64,000 nucleotides of DNA from Scytalidium lignicola (Eukaryota > Ascomycota > Leotiomycetes). The translations under genes and the position numbers were made by a program. Each line of letters begins with the position of its first letter. Positions within the stretch are counted from its first letter, which is position 1. This document shows positions 34,101 through 47,130 of this stretch, piece after piece. The notes below the pieces were generated by a model, which worked only from the letters and a program-made list of their open reading frames with translations, was not told the origin of the DNA and made no database searches. Location of the stretch: contig NCSJ02000031.1 of assembly GCA_002812745.2 (NCBI GenBank), forward strand, positions 156,233-220,232, read 5' to 3'.

Positions 34101-35875
34101 AAACCATTTGTATAAAACTAAAAAAAGACAAGAAACNTTTTTAAACATTGAAGAATGTTTTCAAGAATTGAGTATTAATATAGTTTAACTTAAAAAAATC
34201 ATTTTAAATAAAAATAAATATGTTAGACTATACACTTAAAGTAGTGCTTAACTAACAAGATGATAATATAAAATAAAAACTAGTAATATTCTATTCAAGA
34301 AAGTTCATTTTAACTGAATTAAATTATAAAATATATAATAAAAAACTGTTAGTTATTGTAAACTCATTTAAAAAATGAATTTAATCTATTTTATTACAAC
34401 GAAGAAACTAAACAAGTAACAAGTAAAATAAACAGAATTGTTAGTAGATTATAATTTCCATATTCATTATGTTAAAGGTTCTAAGAATATTAAAGTAGAT
34501 ACTTTTAGCAGAAAATTAGAATTCATAAAAGACAATATACATAAATCAAAGGTTATCTTCAAGAAAGAAGGTTAGAACTTAATGTTTTAATATATGCAAA
34601 TTAACAAAGTATTATAACTTATAAGTGAGGAATAGTTATAGAAAATCTAGAAAGCAATTAAGGATGAAGACTAAAAGAAAAATGAAAAATTATATTATAA
34701 TAACCTTATAAGCTATTATAATAAAAGAAGAAACCGAGGATAAGAATTCTAGGATTTTAACATTTGAATTTATAATAAAAAGTTAATTATACTAAATGCT
34801 TTAACTAAGGAATTCATTAAAGAATAATATAAATTATTAGCACATAAACATTAAAGAGTTAATAAAACCAAGGATAAAATTTAACAAGAATTTTACATTT
34901 ATAAGTTAAAACAAATTATTAACAAAGTTATCNAAAAAATGTAATATCTGTAATAAAAGTAAGAATTAACAAGAGTTATTATATAAACAATTGTAATTGT
35001 TGAAAATACTTAAACAATTATAACAGTTTATATCTTAAAACTTTATTGTCAAACNTTTTACTATTATAAACAGAGTAAAAAGGCTTTAATACCAATTAGT
35101 ATAATACAATATTAATAATAGTTGACAGATTAACAAAGTTTACATTAATGTTATTATTCNAAAAAGTCATGGATAGTAAAAAAACTTTATAAAAGTATTC
35201 TTTAAACATATAATAACAAGTTATAAATTATTAAAAGAAATAATATCAAATAAGAATAAGCTGTTTATATCAAAATTTTAAGAAACTTTAATGAACTTTA
35301 TAAAAGTAAAATAAAAGCTATTAATAACTTTTTTACTCTTAAACAAATAGACAAATAAATTAAGTTAATGTTATAATTAAAATATATTTATGTTGTTATA
35401 TTAACTATAAGCAAGATAATTGAGTAAAATTGTTATTACTAGCATAACTAGTATATAACAGTTTNAAAAAGCAAAATTATTAAAGTTATACTATTCTATA
35501 CAACTTATAAATATAAGCTTAGTATAAACTATATTATAAAAAAGGCTTTAAAGTGTTAGTAGAATAACAGNAAAAAAGAATAAAGAAAATTCAGGAAATT
35601 TAAAAGCAACTTAAAATTGATATTGAATTTACAAAGTAAAAAAAACGCATATTACTATAATAAAAGACATAGTGTAAAACTTATATTAGAGAAGGAAAAT
35701 AAAGTTTACCTTTTACAAAAAAATATTAAGACAATAAAATTAAGTAACAAGTTAAATTACAGGAAATTAAAATTATTTAAAATTAAAGNAAAAATATAAT
35801 AAGTTATCTTTTCGATTAAAACTACTTAAAAAATNAAAAGTTATNACTTAGTTTTCTATATATTATTATTAAAAT

Positions 35876-36092
35876 TGTTAAGTAGATACCTTAATTGGAG
35901 TATGACTCCTAGTAGAGTATGCTTATACAGTAAAAGTAAGGTATAAGTAGAACAGGAATTCTATTAGCTTAACATAACTATCTATTAAACTTTATTACTT
36001 GACCTCTTAACTACACATTATATAAATCATGTGATCATGTGATCTAGGGATACAAGGTCATGGGATTTACCTTGTACTTTATTTTCTCAATA
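35876..36092 (-). repeat. copia LTR, left copy
   Basis: Begins TGTTAAG and ends CTCAATA. It differs from the right copy at roughly 25 positions, and all that I could see are C/T or G/A changes. Confidence 0.88.
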
Positions 36093-39000
36093 CTCTTCCT
36101 CAAAGAACATCTTATACAATTGCCTTATTATATTACTTAGTTATTGTATTAGTATAACAATAGCCTGTCAGATAATCTTATCTGATTTTTAAACCTCTTG
36201 AAAGCAACTTATTAAAGTGACTTAATAAACTTGTTTGTAATCATCTTAGTGGTTAATACGAAGTCAATATGTAGTTATCCTTTCTCTTCAAGGTCATGGA
36301 TATAATAATAACAAATGTCAATATACTTTGATCTTTTATGGAAATACAAGTTCTTTGTCAGAGCAATTACTCCTTGGTTATTACTGAGTATCTGAATAAG
36401 GTTAGCATTTTCCTTAATATAATTAAACTGTTTCAAGTCTTAAAATACTTAAGCAACTTATTAACTTTACTTTGTACATGTTGATAAAGCTATATATTCA
36501 GATTTATAACTTAACATAGCCATTGACTTTTATTTCTTACTTGACTATAAGATTAGTCTATTATAAAACATTACAATACTTCTGGAAATGCTTTTGTGAT
36601 CATGTTTATCACTTACTTAATCTGCATTTAAGTATATAACAAAGTGCTTGTATACTCCTCTTAGACTATACTATAATCATAACTTGATTATTAATCTAAG
36701 ATATTGTATAAGGTTCTTTAATATATATTTATAATATTCAACAAGATCATTTATGAATTGACTAAGCTTTCTTATTACAAATACAATGTCAAGCCTTATA
36801 AATATCATAATAAACAAGATACTTCTAATGCCTTGTTAATACTCCTTAACATTAATATAAGTATCATTGTCAATTGTTAATCAGAGAGATTCATAATCTA
36901 CAACAAGAATTTTCTTAATTTTATACTTTCTAATAATAATGTTAAATCTATCAAGAACTATAGTCAAGTATTATTCTTAGTTAATTTCAATTGATCAGTT
37001 CTTTTTATCATAAGTAACTCTTATGCTAAGGATCTTTCTAATCTTTTCTAAGTTCTTAGCATTAAATCTCCTTGATAGTTATTAGAAAAATCAATTAATT
37101 TGATATTAAGATTTGGCTATAACCATAATATTATCAACATAAACAAATAATAATATACTAGTTTGATCATTAATAAAAAGACATAAGTTAGTTAAACTTT
37201 GTTTAAAACCTTATTTGAACAATTCAGTCTTTATCAAAATGTTCTAGTCATAAGCAACTTACTTTAAGTTATATAAACTCTGAAGTACATGAAGTACATA
37301 TCCTTTTTTTATTAAAACTCTAAGTAATATAACAAGATAAATCCTTTCTTTAAAGTAAGATTCTGTAAATGTATTTTTAATGTTAAATTAATAATATTCA
37401 AGATCCTTTATAATGACAATTACAAGGAATAACCAGAGAATGTCCATCCTGACTGTTAAAGTAAAAGTCTTTAAGTAGTCTTTATTATAAACTTAATTAA
37501 ATCCTCTTATTATTAAACATGTCTTAAATCATTTAATAATACTGTTTACCTTTGTCTTGACAATATATACTCATTTGCATAAGATTAAGTTTATTCCTTT
37601 TAGCAGAATTACTTCCTCTTAAGTATTATTAACATAAAACAATAATAATTCTTCTATCATTATATCTTTCCATTGTTAAGAGTAATTTTCATCATTAATA
37701 ACTTAATTATACATTTATGAAATCTTAATGCTATAAATCTTAGTTGTTAGAAATGTAATTTCATCTTTATCAAAGTCCTTAAGTAAAAGGTTAATAATAT
37801 TAAAGTCAACTTAAGCTAATATTACTTTTATAACTTTTAAGAATTGTTCTTCTAATGCTGAGGATTCCAATCTCTTCTACTTTGACCTTGTAAAATAATA
37901 AGGTATATCATTATTAATTAGTATCTTTTCACTTTCAGAGCCTTGTTATACTAGTACAACAAGAGTTACTATTACAATGTCAACAAGTAAGTCTAATATC
38001 AAAACTCCTTCTTTAAGGCCTTATAATATTAATACCTCAAAGGTTATAATTAAGTTCTTAGTAGATAATCTTAAAGTTAAGATCTTTTCTTAAGCTAAGG
38101 TAAGTTCTAAAGTTTTGTTATTTAGAATTTGTTTAATAACATCCTTAATCAAAGGTTCTAGTTCTTCAACAACTTTATTAGTCTTTATTAGAAAATCTTC
38201 CTTTATAAATGTAAACACATTTGGTAACAAGGTGAATAATAAGATTATAACCTAAGAAGTAGTTTTAAGTCTTAATAAGTTATCTAAGGTTATCTTAGTT
38301 AAAGTTGTTTTTGTATTAACATCCTTTTTTAACCTTCTCCTTGGTTTACAGTCAAATATTATGTTTAATATTCCTTATAATCTAACTTCATAATTCCTGA
38401 TTTGTAAATCAACTATACTTCCTTTAGTATCTTTGTCTACTATAACTTTGCTTAACTGTATAATATAATCTAATTCCAGAGAATAAACTTTAAACTATTT
38501 TAATGTCTTTGTATACCTTATAAAAACTTTAACTCTTCTTAGATTTACAAGTTTATCATAATGTTAATAAGTTAAAATCGTCTTTAAGTTAACATATGAG
38601 TAGTATTTGCTCCTTTATATCTAAATATAATCAATTGATAAAGTAGCCTTAATCTATACTTCTTCAAGACTAACAATCTTATTGTTAATTGTTAGTCTTA
38701 TGTCTATTTAATTCTTTAAGTATACATTAACTTCAATTACCTCATCCTAGAATTCAAGCAGCAAATCTGCTTCCTTAAGCATTATTCTTATGTTTACTTC
38801 AACAATGTTAATGTTTTGCTTTACTAGCTTATTTTAGTATGAAGATATAATAATTATAACTTAAGATTCAACTCCTTGATTGATTCATTATCCTTCAATT
38901 ACTTATAAAAGCTTTAATACATTATCTAACCTTATTACTTTAATTTTCATTTTAACTTATAATTCAACTACTATTTTCTAAACCTCTAATTCTTCTTAAG

Positions 39001-41484
39001 TATTACTCTTGTTACTAAGTGTTAATACTCAATTCTTACATGTGAAATTATTAATTATAAGGAGAAAGTATTTGTTTCCTCAAAGTGATTAAGGAAAAGG
39101 TCTTGTAATATTAAATTAGATTAATGTTAACTTTGTCGTTTTATATTAAACAAGCTCTTTTAATATATAATTCTTAAGCTTAATGATTATATACACTTTA
39201 CAGATTTCACGNTTTTTATAAGACTTTGATCAGAGTTTTAAGGATTATAACTTTATAAAGATTTCTAATCTTCTTTAGTCTAAAGTATACAAAATGTCAA
39301 TAGAATAATAAATATTATTCTTTCTCAGTATCCTTTAACTTTAGTTCATCTGTTTAACTGTCGTTTACATGAATTCATATCTTAATTATTTCCTCATCAA
39401 GTTCTACACTTGAGAATGCTGTTTCTTCATATCCTTTTGACATATACAATACAATATACAATCTATTCTTCATTATAACAATTATAACTTTCTTGTTACC
39501 CTTTGTGAAGTACATTTTAATAATATTGAATAAACCTTTTAGCCTAACTTAACATAAGCATTTAACAAAAAGTAAATTAACTCCTAAATCTAAGATATAT
39601 AAAACATCTTATAATAACATTGAAGATCTATTATCACATTTCAATTTAACTAACCCCTTGTATTCTACGAACATTTCTCCTCTTCTAACCTTAATCCATC
39701 AATGCTTGATCAGAATCATATGCTTAAAGATTAACGGTTAGTCAAACATATATAAAGATATGCTTATATCATTAGGCTAAGATTAAGGAGTAACCTTACT
39801 AAGTTCTTCTTTCAACAAATAATAAGTTTTAATAACTTCAAGCTACTTAAGATCTAAGTTAGGAGTTGAATCATTAATTCTAGAAGAAGTTAATAAGTCA
39901 AAGTTTAATTAGACAATTATATAATAATTATACTGTTTTAAGATAGATTTCTTGTTTAGTAATTTAATAATATGTTTAATAAGGTATTTGTCCTTAGCAA
40001 GATTGTCTACCTAAGGTTGTACTATCTTCCTTTTCTTTTCTCAGAGATGTCTTCTTAATAATTTTCCAACAAGTTCCAAGTGCTTGTAATTCTGAAAGTA
40101 ATAATTACCTTTACATAAGTAACACTTAAGATTAAATCAACTACTTCCAGATTCAGTTGACCTTGATCTATTACAACAAGAAGATAAGTTATACTAACTA
40201 GTTCTTGTAATATAAGCATTGTCCTTGTTTAATTCCTTACAAAGTTCTTCTTCTTGTTCATTAAGCATTTTGATCTTCTCTTCAACAGATAAAGAAGGTT
40301 AAGTAATGAACTCACAAGTAATTGGTTTATAAGCACTTAAAAGTACTCTTATAAGGAAAGAAACAAGGCTTCGTCAGGATATACTGTCTTCAAGATAACA
40401 TTTACAACAATAGCCTTACAACAATATTCTTTTAGTTTAATCCATGTTATATCTAAACCTTTCTTATTATCAAACTCAAATGTTTACAATTTAGTCATGT
40501 ATTAATAAGCAACTGTTTAACTTGTCTTATTGTATTTAAATTTCAAGTAAGTCCAAAATTCTTTGATCTTCTTATATTTGTCAATTGCAAATTTATCATC
40601 AATGTTAAGAGCAGTATTAATGAAGAAGAATACCTTTACTTGGTCATACTTATATTCCTTAGCCTTCTCTTCGTTTTATATACTTCCAAGTTGTTTGAAT
40701 TAAGAAATAAGCTTGTTGACTTTTAGTTTATCATTGTTAAATGATATTAACATCTTGATTGTTAGAGTAAAGCCAAGAGCTCTTTTAATCTATGTATACT
40801 CATGTTTAATAACTTTAATAATATAAAATATATCCTTACTTTTTAACTTAAACTTTATATTCTAAAACTATATCTTATGATTCTCTTAAGTAAGTATTAG
40901 GATATAGTAATATTCCTTGTTGTCCATTATGTATATATAGTTTTAAAGTTATAAAAAGATAACAGGAAATGTTAGTTATATCAGATAAAAGGTATTGAAT
41001 GTCAAATGTGTTAAGTTTAATATTTGACATAGTAAAAGTATAAAGATTTACATGTCAACTTAATTGTATATAACTTAATTCCCTTATCATATTAGTATAA
41101 CAACCAGAGAAGATAGAACAAAGGGTACTCTTAATTCTTACTTTAAAACATAAACAACCTTGTTTAGTTGATAATCAATTCCTTGTGTAAATTGTAAACA
41201 GAGTAAGTCCTGCTCAACCTTAAGTCTTCAAGACGTTTATAACTCTCAAGACAATAGTCCAAAGGTCTTTAAGACATGCACAACTCTTAAGGTGATGGCC
41301 TAAGGGTCTTTGAAATGTACATAACTCTCAAGATAATAGCCTAAGATCAATTCCTTATATAAATTGTAAACAGTTGATTCTTACTCGAATTATAAGGATA
41401 CTTATTATACTAATACTACAAATGTACTCGAGTACTCCTTGAAGTTGTTCCTAATTGCCTTAACAAGCCTAAGCACTTATAACC

Positions 41485-41701
41485 TATTAAGTAGATACCT
41501 TAATTAGAGTATGACTCCTAGTAGAGTATGCTTACACAATAAAAGTAAGGTATAAGTAGAACAAGAGTTTTATTAACTTGACATAACTATCTATTAAACT
41601 TTGTTACTTGACCTCTTAACTACATGTTATATAGATTACGTGATCACGTGATCTAAGGACGCGAGGTCACAGGATTTACCCTATACCTTATTTTCTCAAC
41701 A
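41485..41701 (-). repeat. copia LTR, right copy (5' LTR of the element)
   Basis: Begins TATTAAG and ends CTCAACA. It contains a perfect 12-bp palindrome GATCACGTGATC at 41642-41653, which is mutated to GATCATGTGATC in the left copy. Confidence 0.88.
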
Positions 41702-42570
41702 AAAATAATACTTGAAAATGCATTACTAACGTTAAATGTAAATATTAAAATAAACTCAGAAGAGGAATAAGATATAGAAGAAATATTAAACTATAAACAA
41801 CATTATAACAAGTTATAATATCTGATAAAATAGTTAAATTATCCAGAATTAGAAAACTTGTAAGAATTATCAGAGAATCTTATTAATTACTAGAAGAAGT
41901 TTAAGGATTATAAAAAAAAGAATTAAAAAGTTAATTTAATTCTTAAAAACTTATATTAAAGCTTAAAAATTTTATATTCTAAGAAGAGTTTAATAAAGTA
42001 AAATTATTGTAAGAAAGCTTAATATATATAGTATTAACCTCCTTAGCAGAGTTTTCCTTTTCCTTATACTCTTTCTCTTTAACAACATTTAACTTGTCCA
42101 AGGTTTTTAGACTATGACAAACTATACAAGCTTTGTACTCGTTTAACAAGCANTTTTTGTTTTTACAAGCAAAGTATTTTCATTATAATAGCTTCTTCCT
42201 CCTCTTCGATCTTACAACAAGTCTTAGCAATCAACTCTTAACTATCAGTCAGAAAAGTACTAGTATCACAAGAGCGTTTTGTATGAATATACTCAGAACA
42301 ATGAGTAAACTTGTTAAAGTTTATAAAATACTTATAGCCTTCGGATTCACAATAAGAGTAAGATATCATTTTGTCATCAGAATCTTCGATTTTAAGAGCT
42401 AAATTGATTTGTTTGCATTTTTTTCTCTTATTGTTAATCTTCTTAAAGAATTCTATAAGAAGAAAACATTTAAAAAATATGATGAAAAGAAAAGNAAGTT
42501 TGGATTTCCTTATAATATTATTTTTCTTGTAATTAAGTATTAGGATAATATTAAGCTAGAAAGAGAATAA

Positions 42571-42949
42571 TGTTATGACNTTTTTTATTTGAAAGCTTAA
42601 AGTTTAATAACATTAGTTATACAGAAAACCTTTAAAGCAGAAAAAGGAAGGACATATGACAAGTTATAAGATAAATCTAATAGATTTGGACAAATTTAAA
42701 AGCTTTAAGATCTTAAAGGATTTAAAATATTTAAGAAGTACAAAGGTTTATATAAGTAAATAGTTTTTCTAATTAAATAAAGCTTTATACTCAACTTAAA
42801 TTGAATATCTTGTAAAAAGATCTTCTAGTAATAACCTAATAAGTACTTATAACTTTACATTCATGTGCTAGCCCTTGAGCAAATAATACAATATCTAGGA
42901 AAGGCAGATATCCAGATACTCTATTAACAGGTATACAAGGTATGTTACA
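42571..42949 (+). repeat. right LTR of gypsy element C
   Basis: Starts TGTTATGAC, ends TGTTACA, and is followed by ATAAC, the same five bases that precede the left LTR. Confidence 0.85.
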
Positions 42950-42954
42950 ATAAC

Positions 42955-45900
42955 TTTAAAATATTAATGTTAAATTAATACTTATTTAAGCTTTTTTGAT
43001 TAGATTATTATTAATACTNAAAAAAAAAATTTATAAGTAAAGAGTTTTAATAATATGTTAATATTATAAGAATTACTTTAAAAACTGTTTTAATAAAAGC
43101 TTACAACTTTATTAGAATTGTTGAAAAGTATTATAGCTTTGTATAATATATTTATCAAATTATTATTATAAAAATTTGTGATATTAATAAGAACATAACT
43201 TTATAAATAGCTTTTAAAGTTGTTAATAATTTAGTAAGTCTAGACAACTTTATTTTTATACTTTTAATATATAGTATTTACTTTTAAATGTCTGAATTCG
43301 ATATTCTCTTCTTAATAATTGTTTAAAAGGTAATTACAATTAAAAAAACAATAGAGAAAATATATAAATTAAAAGTAAAATATTAGGTTTAAAATATTCT
43401 TAACATGTGAAATAACTTAAATGTAAATAATATTCATGATCTGCTACTTAATTCTCAAGNTTTTCATATAAAAGAAAAGTAATACTAGCTAAAATAAGAG
43501 TTNAAAAAAGACTGTATAAACTTGTTAGTATAAATAGTAAATCTTGTATATTAGTATTATCTTATAATAATATAACATTTTAATTAACTTTTGTAAAGCT
43601 TTACTTTATACTAATGATAAAGCTAAACAATATTAAGCTATTAAAGGCTAATACTGAAGATGTTAAAGAAGAGAAGAATTTTAAGGGAAATTACTTTACA
43701 ATTATTATACTATTACTAATATAGTTTATATAACTTGTATAACTTGTCAAGCATAAAAGAAAAAGATTATATAAGTACTTTATTAATACAAACTTAACTA
43801 ATATTACTATGTTCATACAAGATAATATTATTATATTCACATAAAACAAATATTAATATATAACTTCTTAACAAGTTAAAATATTAAAATTATTAAAGNA
43901 AAAAAGTTTTTAAAATTGCTTTAATAACAAATATGTTTAAAAGAGTATGCATTTTCAATATAAGATTTGTAAACAAAATTAAGAATAAAAGAATAGAAAA
44001 AGCTTTTAAGAAATTAAAGCTTATAGTTTAAACATACAATAATAAAAGAAAAAACTTAATTTTNAACTTAATCTTCGACTATCTAACATGTTAACTAAAG
44101 AATTGTTCTTTATATTATAGTTATAAAAAAGTAAAACTATAAATTTGTACTTACAAAACATTTTCTAAGCTTATATACAATTAATAACTTTGTTAAACTA
44201 TGATTTTTATATACAATTACTTGTTAAGCTTATTTAATAACTATACTTTTAAAAGGACTTAGTCTTAAAGGTTATTAAACTTTTATATAAAGTTTTAAAG
44301 CTAAGAATTACTAATTCAAAACTTATTACTTATATTATGTCAAAAAGCTTTTAATAAAATAATTTACTTACAATTTATGTTTTTTGTATAATAACAACTT
44401 ATTTAACCTTATTAACCTTTAAACTAATAATATACTATTTGTTAAAAACTTTAAGTTTGTATAATAAGAGTAAGTATAACTTTAAAAAGTTAAATTTTTA
44501 ACTAAAAAATAAAAGCTTTTAACTTTTGAAAAAAGCTTCAAATTTAACAATAATGTTATTTAATTACAAGATAATAAAATTACCTTTACTTAAAAATACT
44601 AATATAATAACTTAAAGCTTATAAACAATAAATCAACAAATATAATAAAGTCTTATAGAATTATACATTAAAACCTCTTTATTAAAGAGTAATATATTAC
44701 TTAATATACAAGAAGAGCATATATCATGTTAGTTTATTAGTTAAAAACTACATTTAACTTGTTAATTGCAGTTTAAACTATAAATCTAGACAAGAAGGAT
44801 ATTAAAGCTTTGAACAAACAATTATAATAACAAATTGAAAATATTATTAAAAGTTTACANTTTTGTCAAATTAGACAAAAACACTTTATAATTACTAGTA
44901 TTTATAAATACATCCTTTACAAATAATAAAAACTTGTTTTTACAGATTAAATACATTTTAACTTTAGTAAATNAAAAAAAGAAATATAAATATATTACAT
45001 TAATCTTTGATTAAGTATAAAAGAGTTACTTAAAGTATTCTAACTTTTAAATTGTATAAAATAATTTATAAGTTTAATATAAAAACTTTTATTAAATTTA
45101 CTATTAATAAAACTTTAAAGATTAACCTTTTACTAGTTTTTTATACAGATTTGAAGTTGATCTTAATAAAGGTAAGAGTTTTACAAGGTTCTTTACTCTT
45201 ATTAATATTGTTTATGTTATATATCTTTACTTTATACAATAAATTAAGAAAGATAAAAGGTTTAACCATAATTAACTTTACAGATGATATGAACCTTCTT
45301 AGCTGTGCATATACTACAGAGAGTTGTTGTAGGATATTAAAAGTAAGCTAGAAAATATACAAAAGATAAGCAATATGCAGAGGTATACAATTCAAAGCAA
45401 GTAAAAGCAAGTTAATATACTTTATATATACTTACACAACAAGAAAAAAATTGATATACCTTAACAATAAAGAACTAAAGCTTAAAGAATCAACTTGTTT
45501 TCTAAGGATTTAACTTAACTAACAGCTTAACTTTAAAACTTATACAAAGATAATTAAGAAAAAGCTAATTATACAAACATTTACATTAACAAGATTAATA
45601 ATAAAGATATAAGGATATAACTTTATAAGAGTAAGATAAATTTATATAACAATTATACAAAGTGTAATTGTATATAATACTATTATATATTATTAACTTA
45701 TAAAATCCAATAACAATCTAAGGAGAATTAGTTATTACTTACTTATAATATAGTTATAATGTCTTTGTATAATAATAAGAGCTTATAAAAACACTTTAAT
45801 TTAAAGCTTAAAGATAAAGACATTCTACTTATTATTAAATTTATACTTGAATAAAAGAGTAATAACATTTGAGGATTACCTTAATCATGTAAGCTTAAAG

Positions 45901-46820
45901 TAAGTAATTCACTGAATAAGTAATAAAGCAATAAGACTCTTGAAGAAAAGAAAAAAGACATGAATAATAAATGAAAAAGTAGTTATTTAAAGAAAGTAAT
46001 AAGTATAAGATAATATAATTACAATAATAAAGGAGTTATTAAGTGATATCAAAGGCAATTAATATAATTATAATAAGAGATTAAAAGGCAAGATAAACTT
46101 AAAACTTTAAAGTTATTAAACTAATTAAGTTATATAATTATACAAAAGTTGTAAACTTTTTTACTTTTAACAAAAAAGTATTACTCTTATATAATAAGTT
46201 AAACAAAGTAACTAACTTATTAATTATATAAATTCATACTAGCAAAATTAAACTATAAGTATATTTGTTTAAATGTTATATACTTAACATAAACATATTA
46301 TTATACAATTATAAACTTATAGAAAAAATAACTTGTTATTTAATTATTAACTATTTAAACTTAAAATGAATAAGAAAAAGCTTTAAAATGAATAAGNAAA
46401 AAGCTTTAAAACAAAAGCTTATATAATAAGAAACTTAAAAGAGATACTAAGAAGTTGTTAAGAATATAAACAGATTATTAGTTAAGTATTAGTTATAAGA
46501 AAACTACAAGAGTACAAATTAGCAATATAACTAAGGATCCAAGAGTAGAACAAGACAATAACAAAGTAATAATGTCTCNAAAAAACTAAACTACTAACTA
46601 CTAACTTAATAACACAGTGAAACTCTCCTTAACTAAGCTAGTAAACTGAGTACTAGACAAGAGGATAGTAGAGATAAGGTAAGGCAACTGCACCTAAACA
46701 GATAAAGAATAACATGAAGTTTTTCACCTAACTAAGGAGTTAGCATGGTTTCCTGTATAACAATGTAGTTATCCTGCATACCCTTAAGGTAGCCTCATAA
46801 CCTACGGTATAAGAATAATA
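42955..46820 (+). mobile_element. Tad-type LINE (non-LTR retrotransposon), RIP-mutated
   Basis: An open stretch at 45052-45351 matches LINE reverse transcriptase: VRVLQGSLLLLILFMLYIF corresponds to the VPQGSPLSPILF block with Pro/Ser turned to Leu, and IINFTDDMNLLS is the FADD block with Ala turned to Thr. These are all C-to-T/G-to-A effects. The probable 3' end is an (ATA/AAT)n-like tail at about 46805-46820, after a stretch of less AT-rich untranslated sequence (46540-46800). The 5' part is unclear and probably continues left of the gypsy insertion. Endonuclease could not be recognised. Confidence 0.6.
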
Positions 46821-46854
46821 ATAATATACAGATTTGAAATTATTTTACAATTAG

Positions 46855-47130
46855 ACCAGCCGGACCATTGCATCAGACCATGGTCCTGTCCGGACAAGAC
46901 TATAAGCTACACAATCTCGTCTACAAAAATTTAAGCAAGACCATGGCTTACAGTCTTGTCCAGACGAGACTGTAAGCTACACAGTTCAGTCTTAGGTTTT
47001 TAAGACCAAACCATGAAACAGTCTCCATTTTTTGATCAGACCAGACTGTAGTCTCATAGTCTAGTCTCAAAANTTTGATCTTAGACTGTAGACTGTACAG
47101 TCTAGACTGTAAGACTATAATACTAGACCA
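46855..47130. repeat. GC-richer cluster of inverted repeats and palindromes
   Basis: An island in the AT desert made of short inverted repeats. GGACCAT/ATGGTCC arms at about 46862-46892 lie inside CGGAC/GTCCG arms. A perfect 11-bp stem GCTTACAGTCT/AGACTGTAAGC at 46946-46977 has a 10-nt loop. AGACTGTACAGTCT, a perfect 14-bp palindrome, is at 47090-47103. An AGACTRTAAGCTACACA unit occurs twice (about 46901 and 46967). Such arrays of short subterminal repeats occur at ends of hAT-type DNA transposons; no transposase was confidently identified beside it. Confidence 0.6.

Larger units (their letters stand above)
35876..41701 (-). mobile_element. Ty1/copia retrotransposon nested in gypsy element C
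   Basis: LTRs 35876-36092 and 41485-41701 are both 217 bp and align without gaps. Flanking AAAAT at 35871-35875 and 41702-41706 is a 5-bp target duplication. The coding strand is minus: at about 37160-37115 the reverse complement reads SILLFVYVDNIMVIA, the copia reverse transcriptase YVDD block with one Asp now Asn. Size is 5826 bp, usual for copia. Integrase and Gag lie to the right but are too degraded to delimit. It inserted after element C and was then mutated as well. Confidence 0.85.
30814..42949 (+). mobile_element. Ty3/gypsy chromodomain retrotransposon C, complete outline, split by a copia element
   Basis: Left LTR 30814-31191 (378 bp), right LTR 42571-42949 (379 bp including an N). 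Flanks 30809-30813 and 42950-42954 are both ATAAC, a 5-bp target duplication. Gag lies after 31.3 kb; reverse transcriptase includes an open stretch at 33673-33963 with FIVVYLNNILIYLKN, where the YxDD aspartates are now Asn; RNase H and integrase follow. After the copia insertion (35876-41706) the frame resumes with a chromodomain-like tail at about 41765-41915 (EEILNYKQHYNKL, LNYPELENL), in which expected Trp codons are TAG/TAA. Net length without the insert is about 6.3 kb. Heavily RIP-mutated and inactive. Confidence 0.85.
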
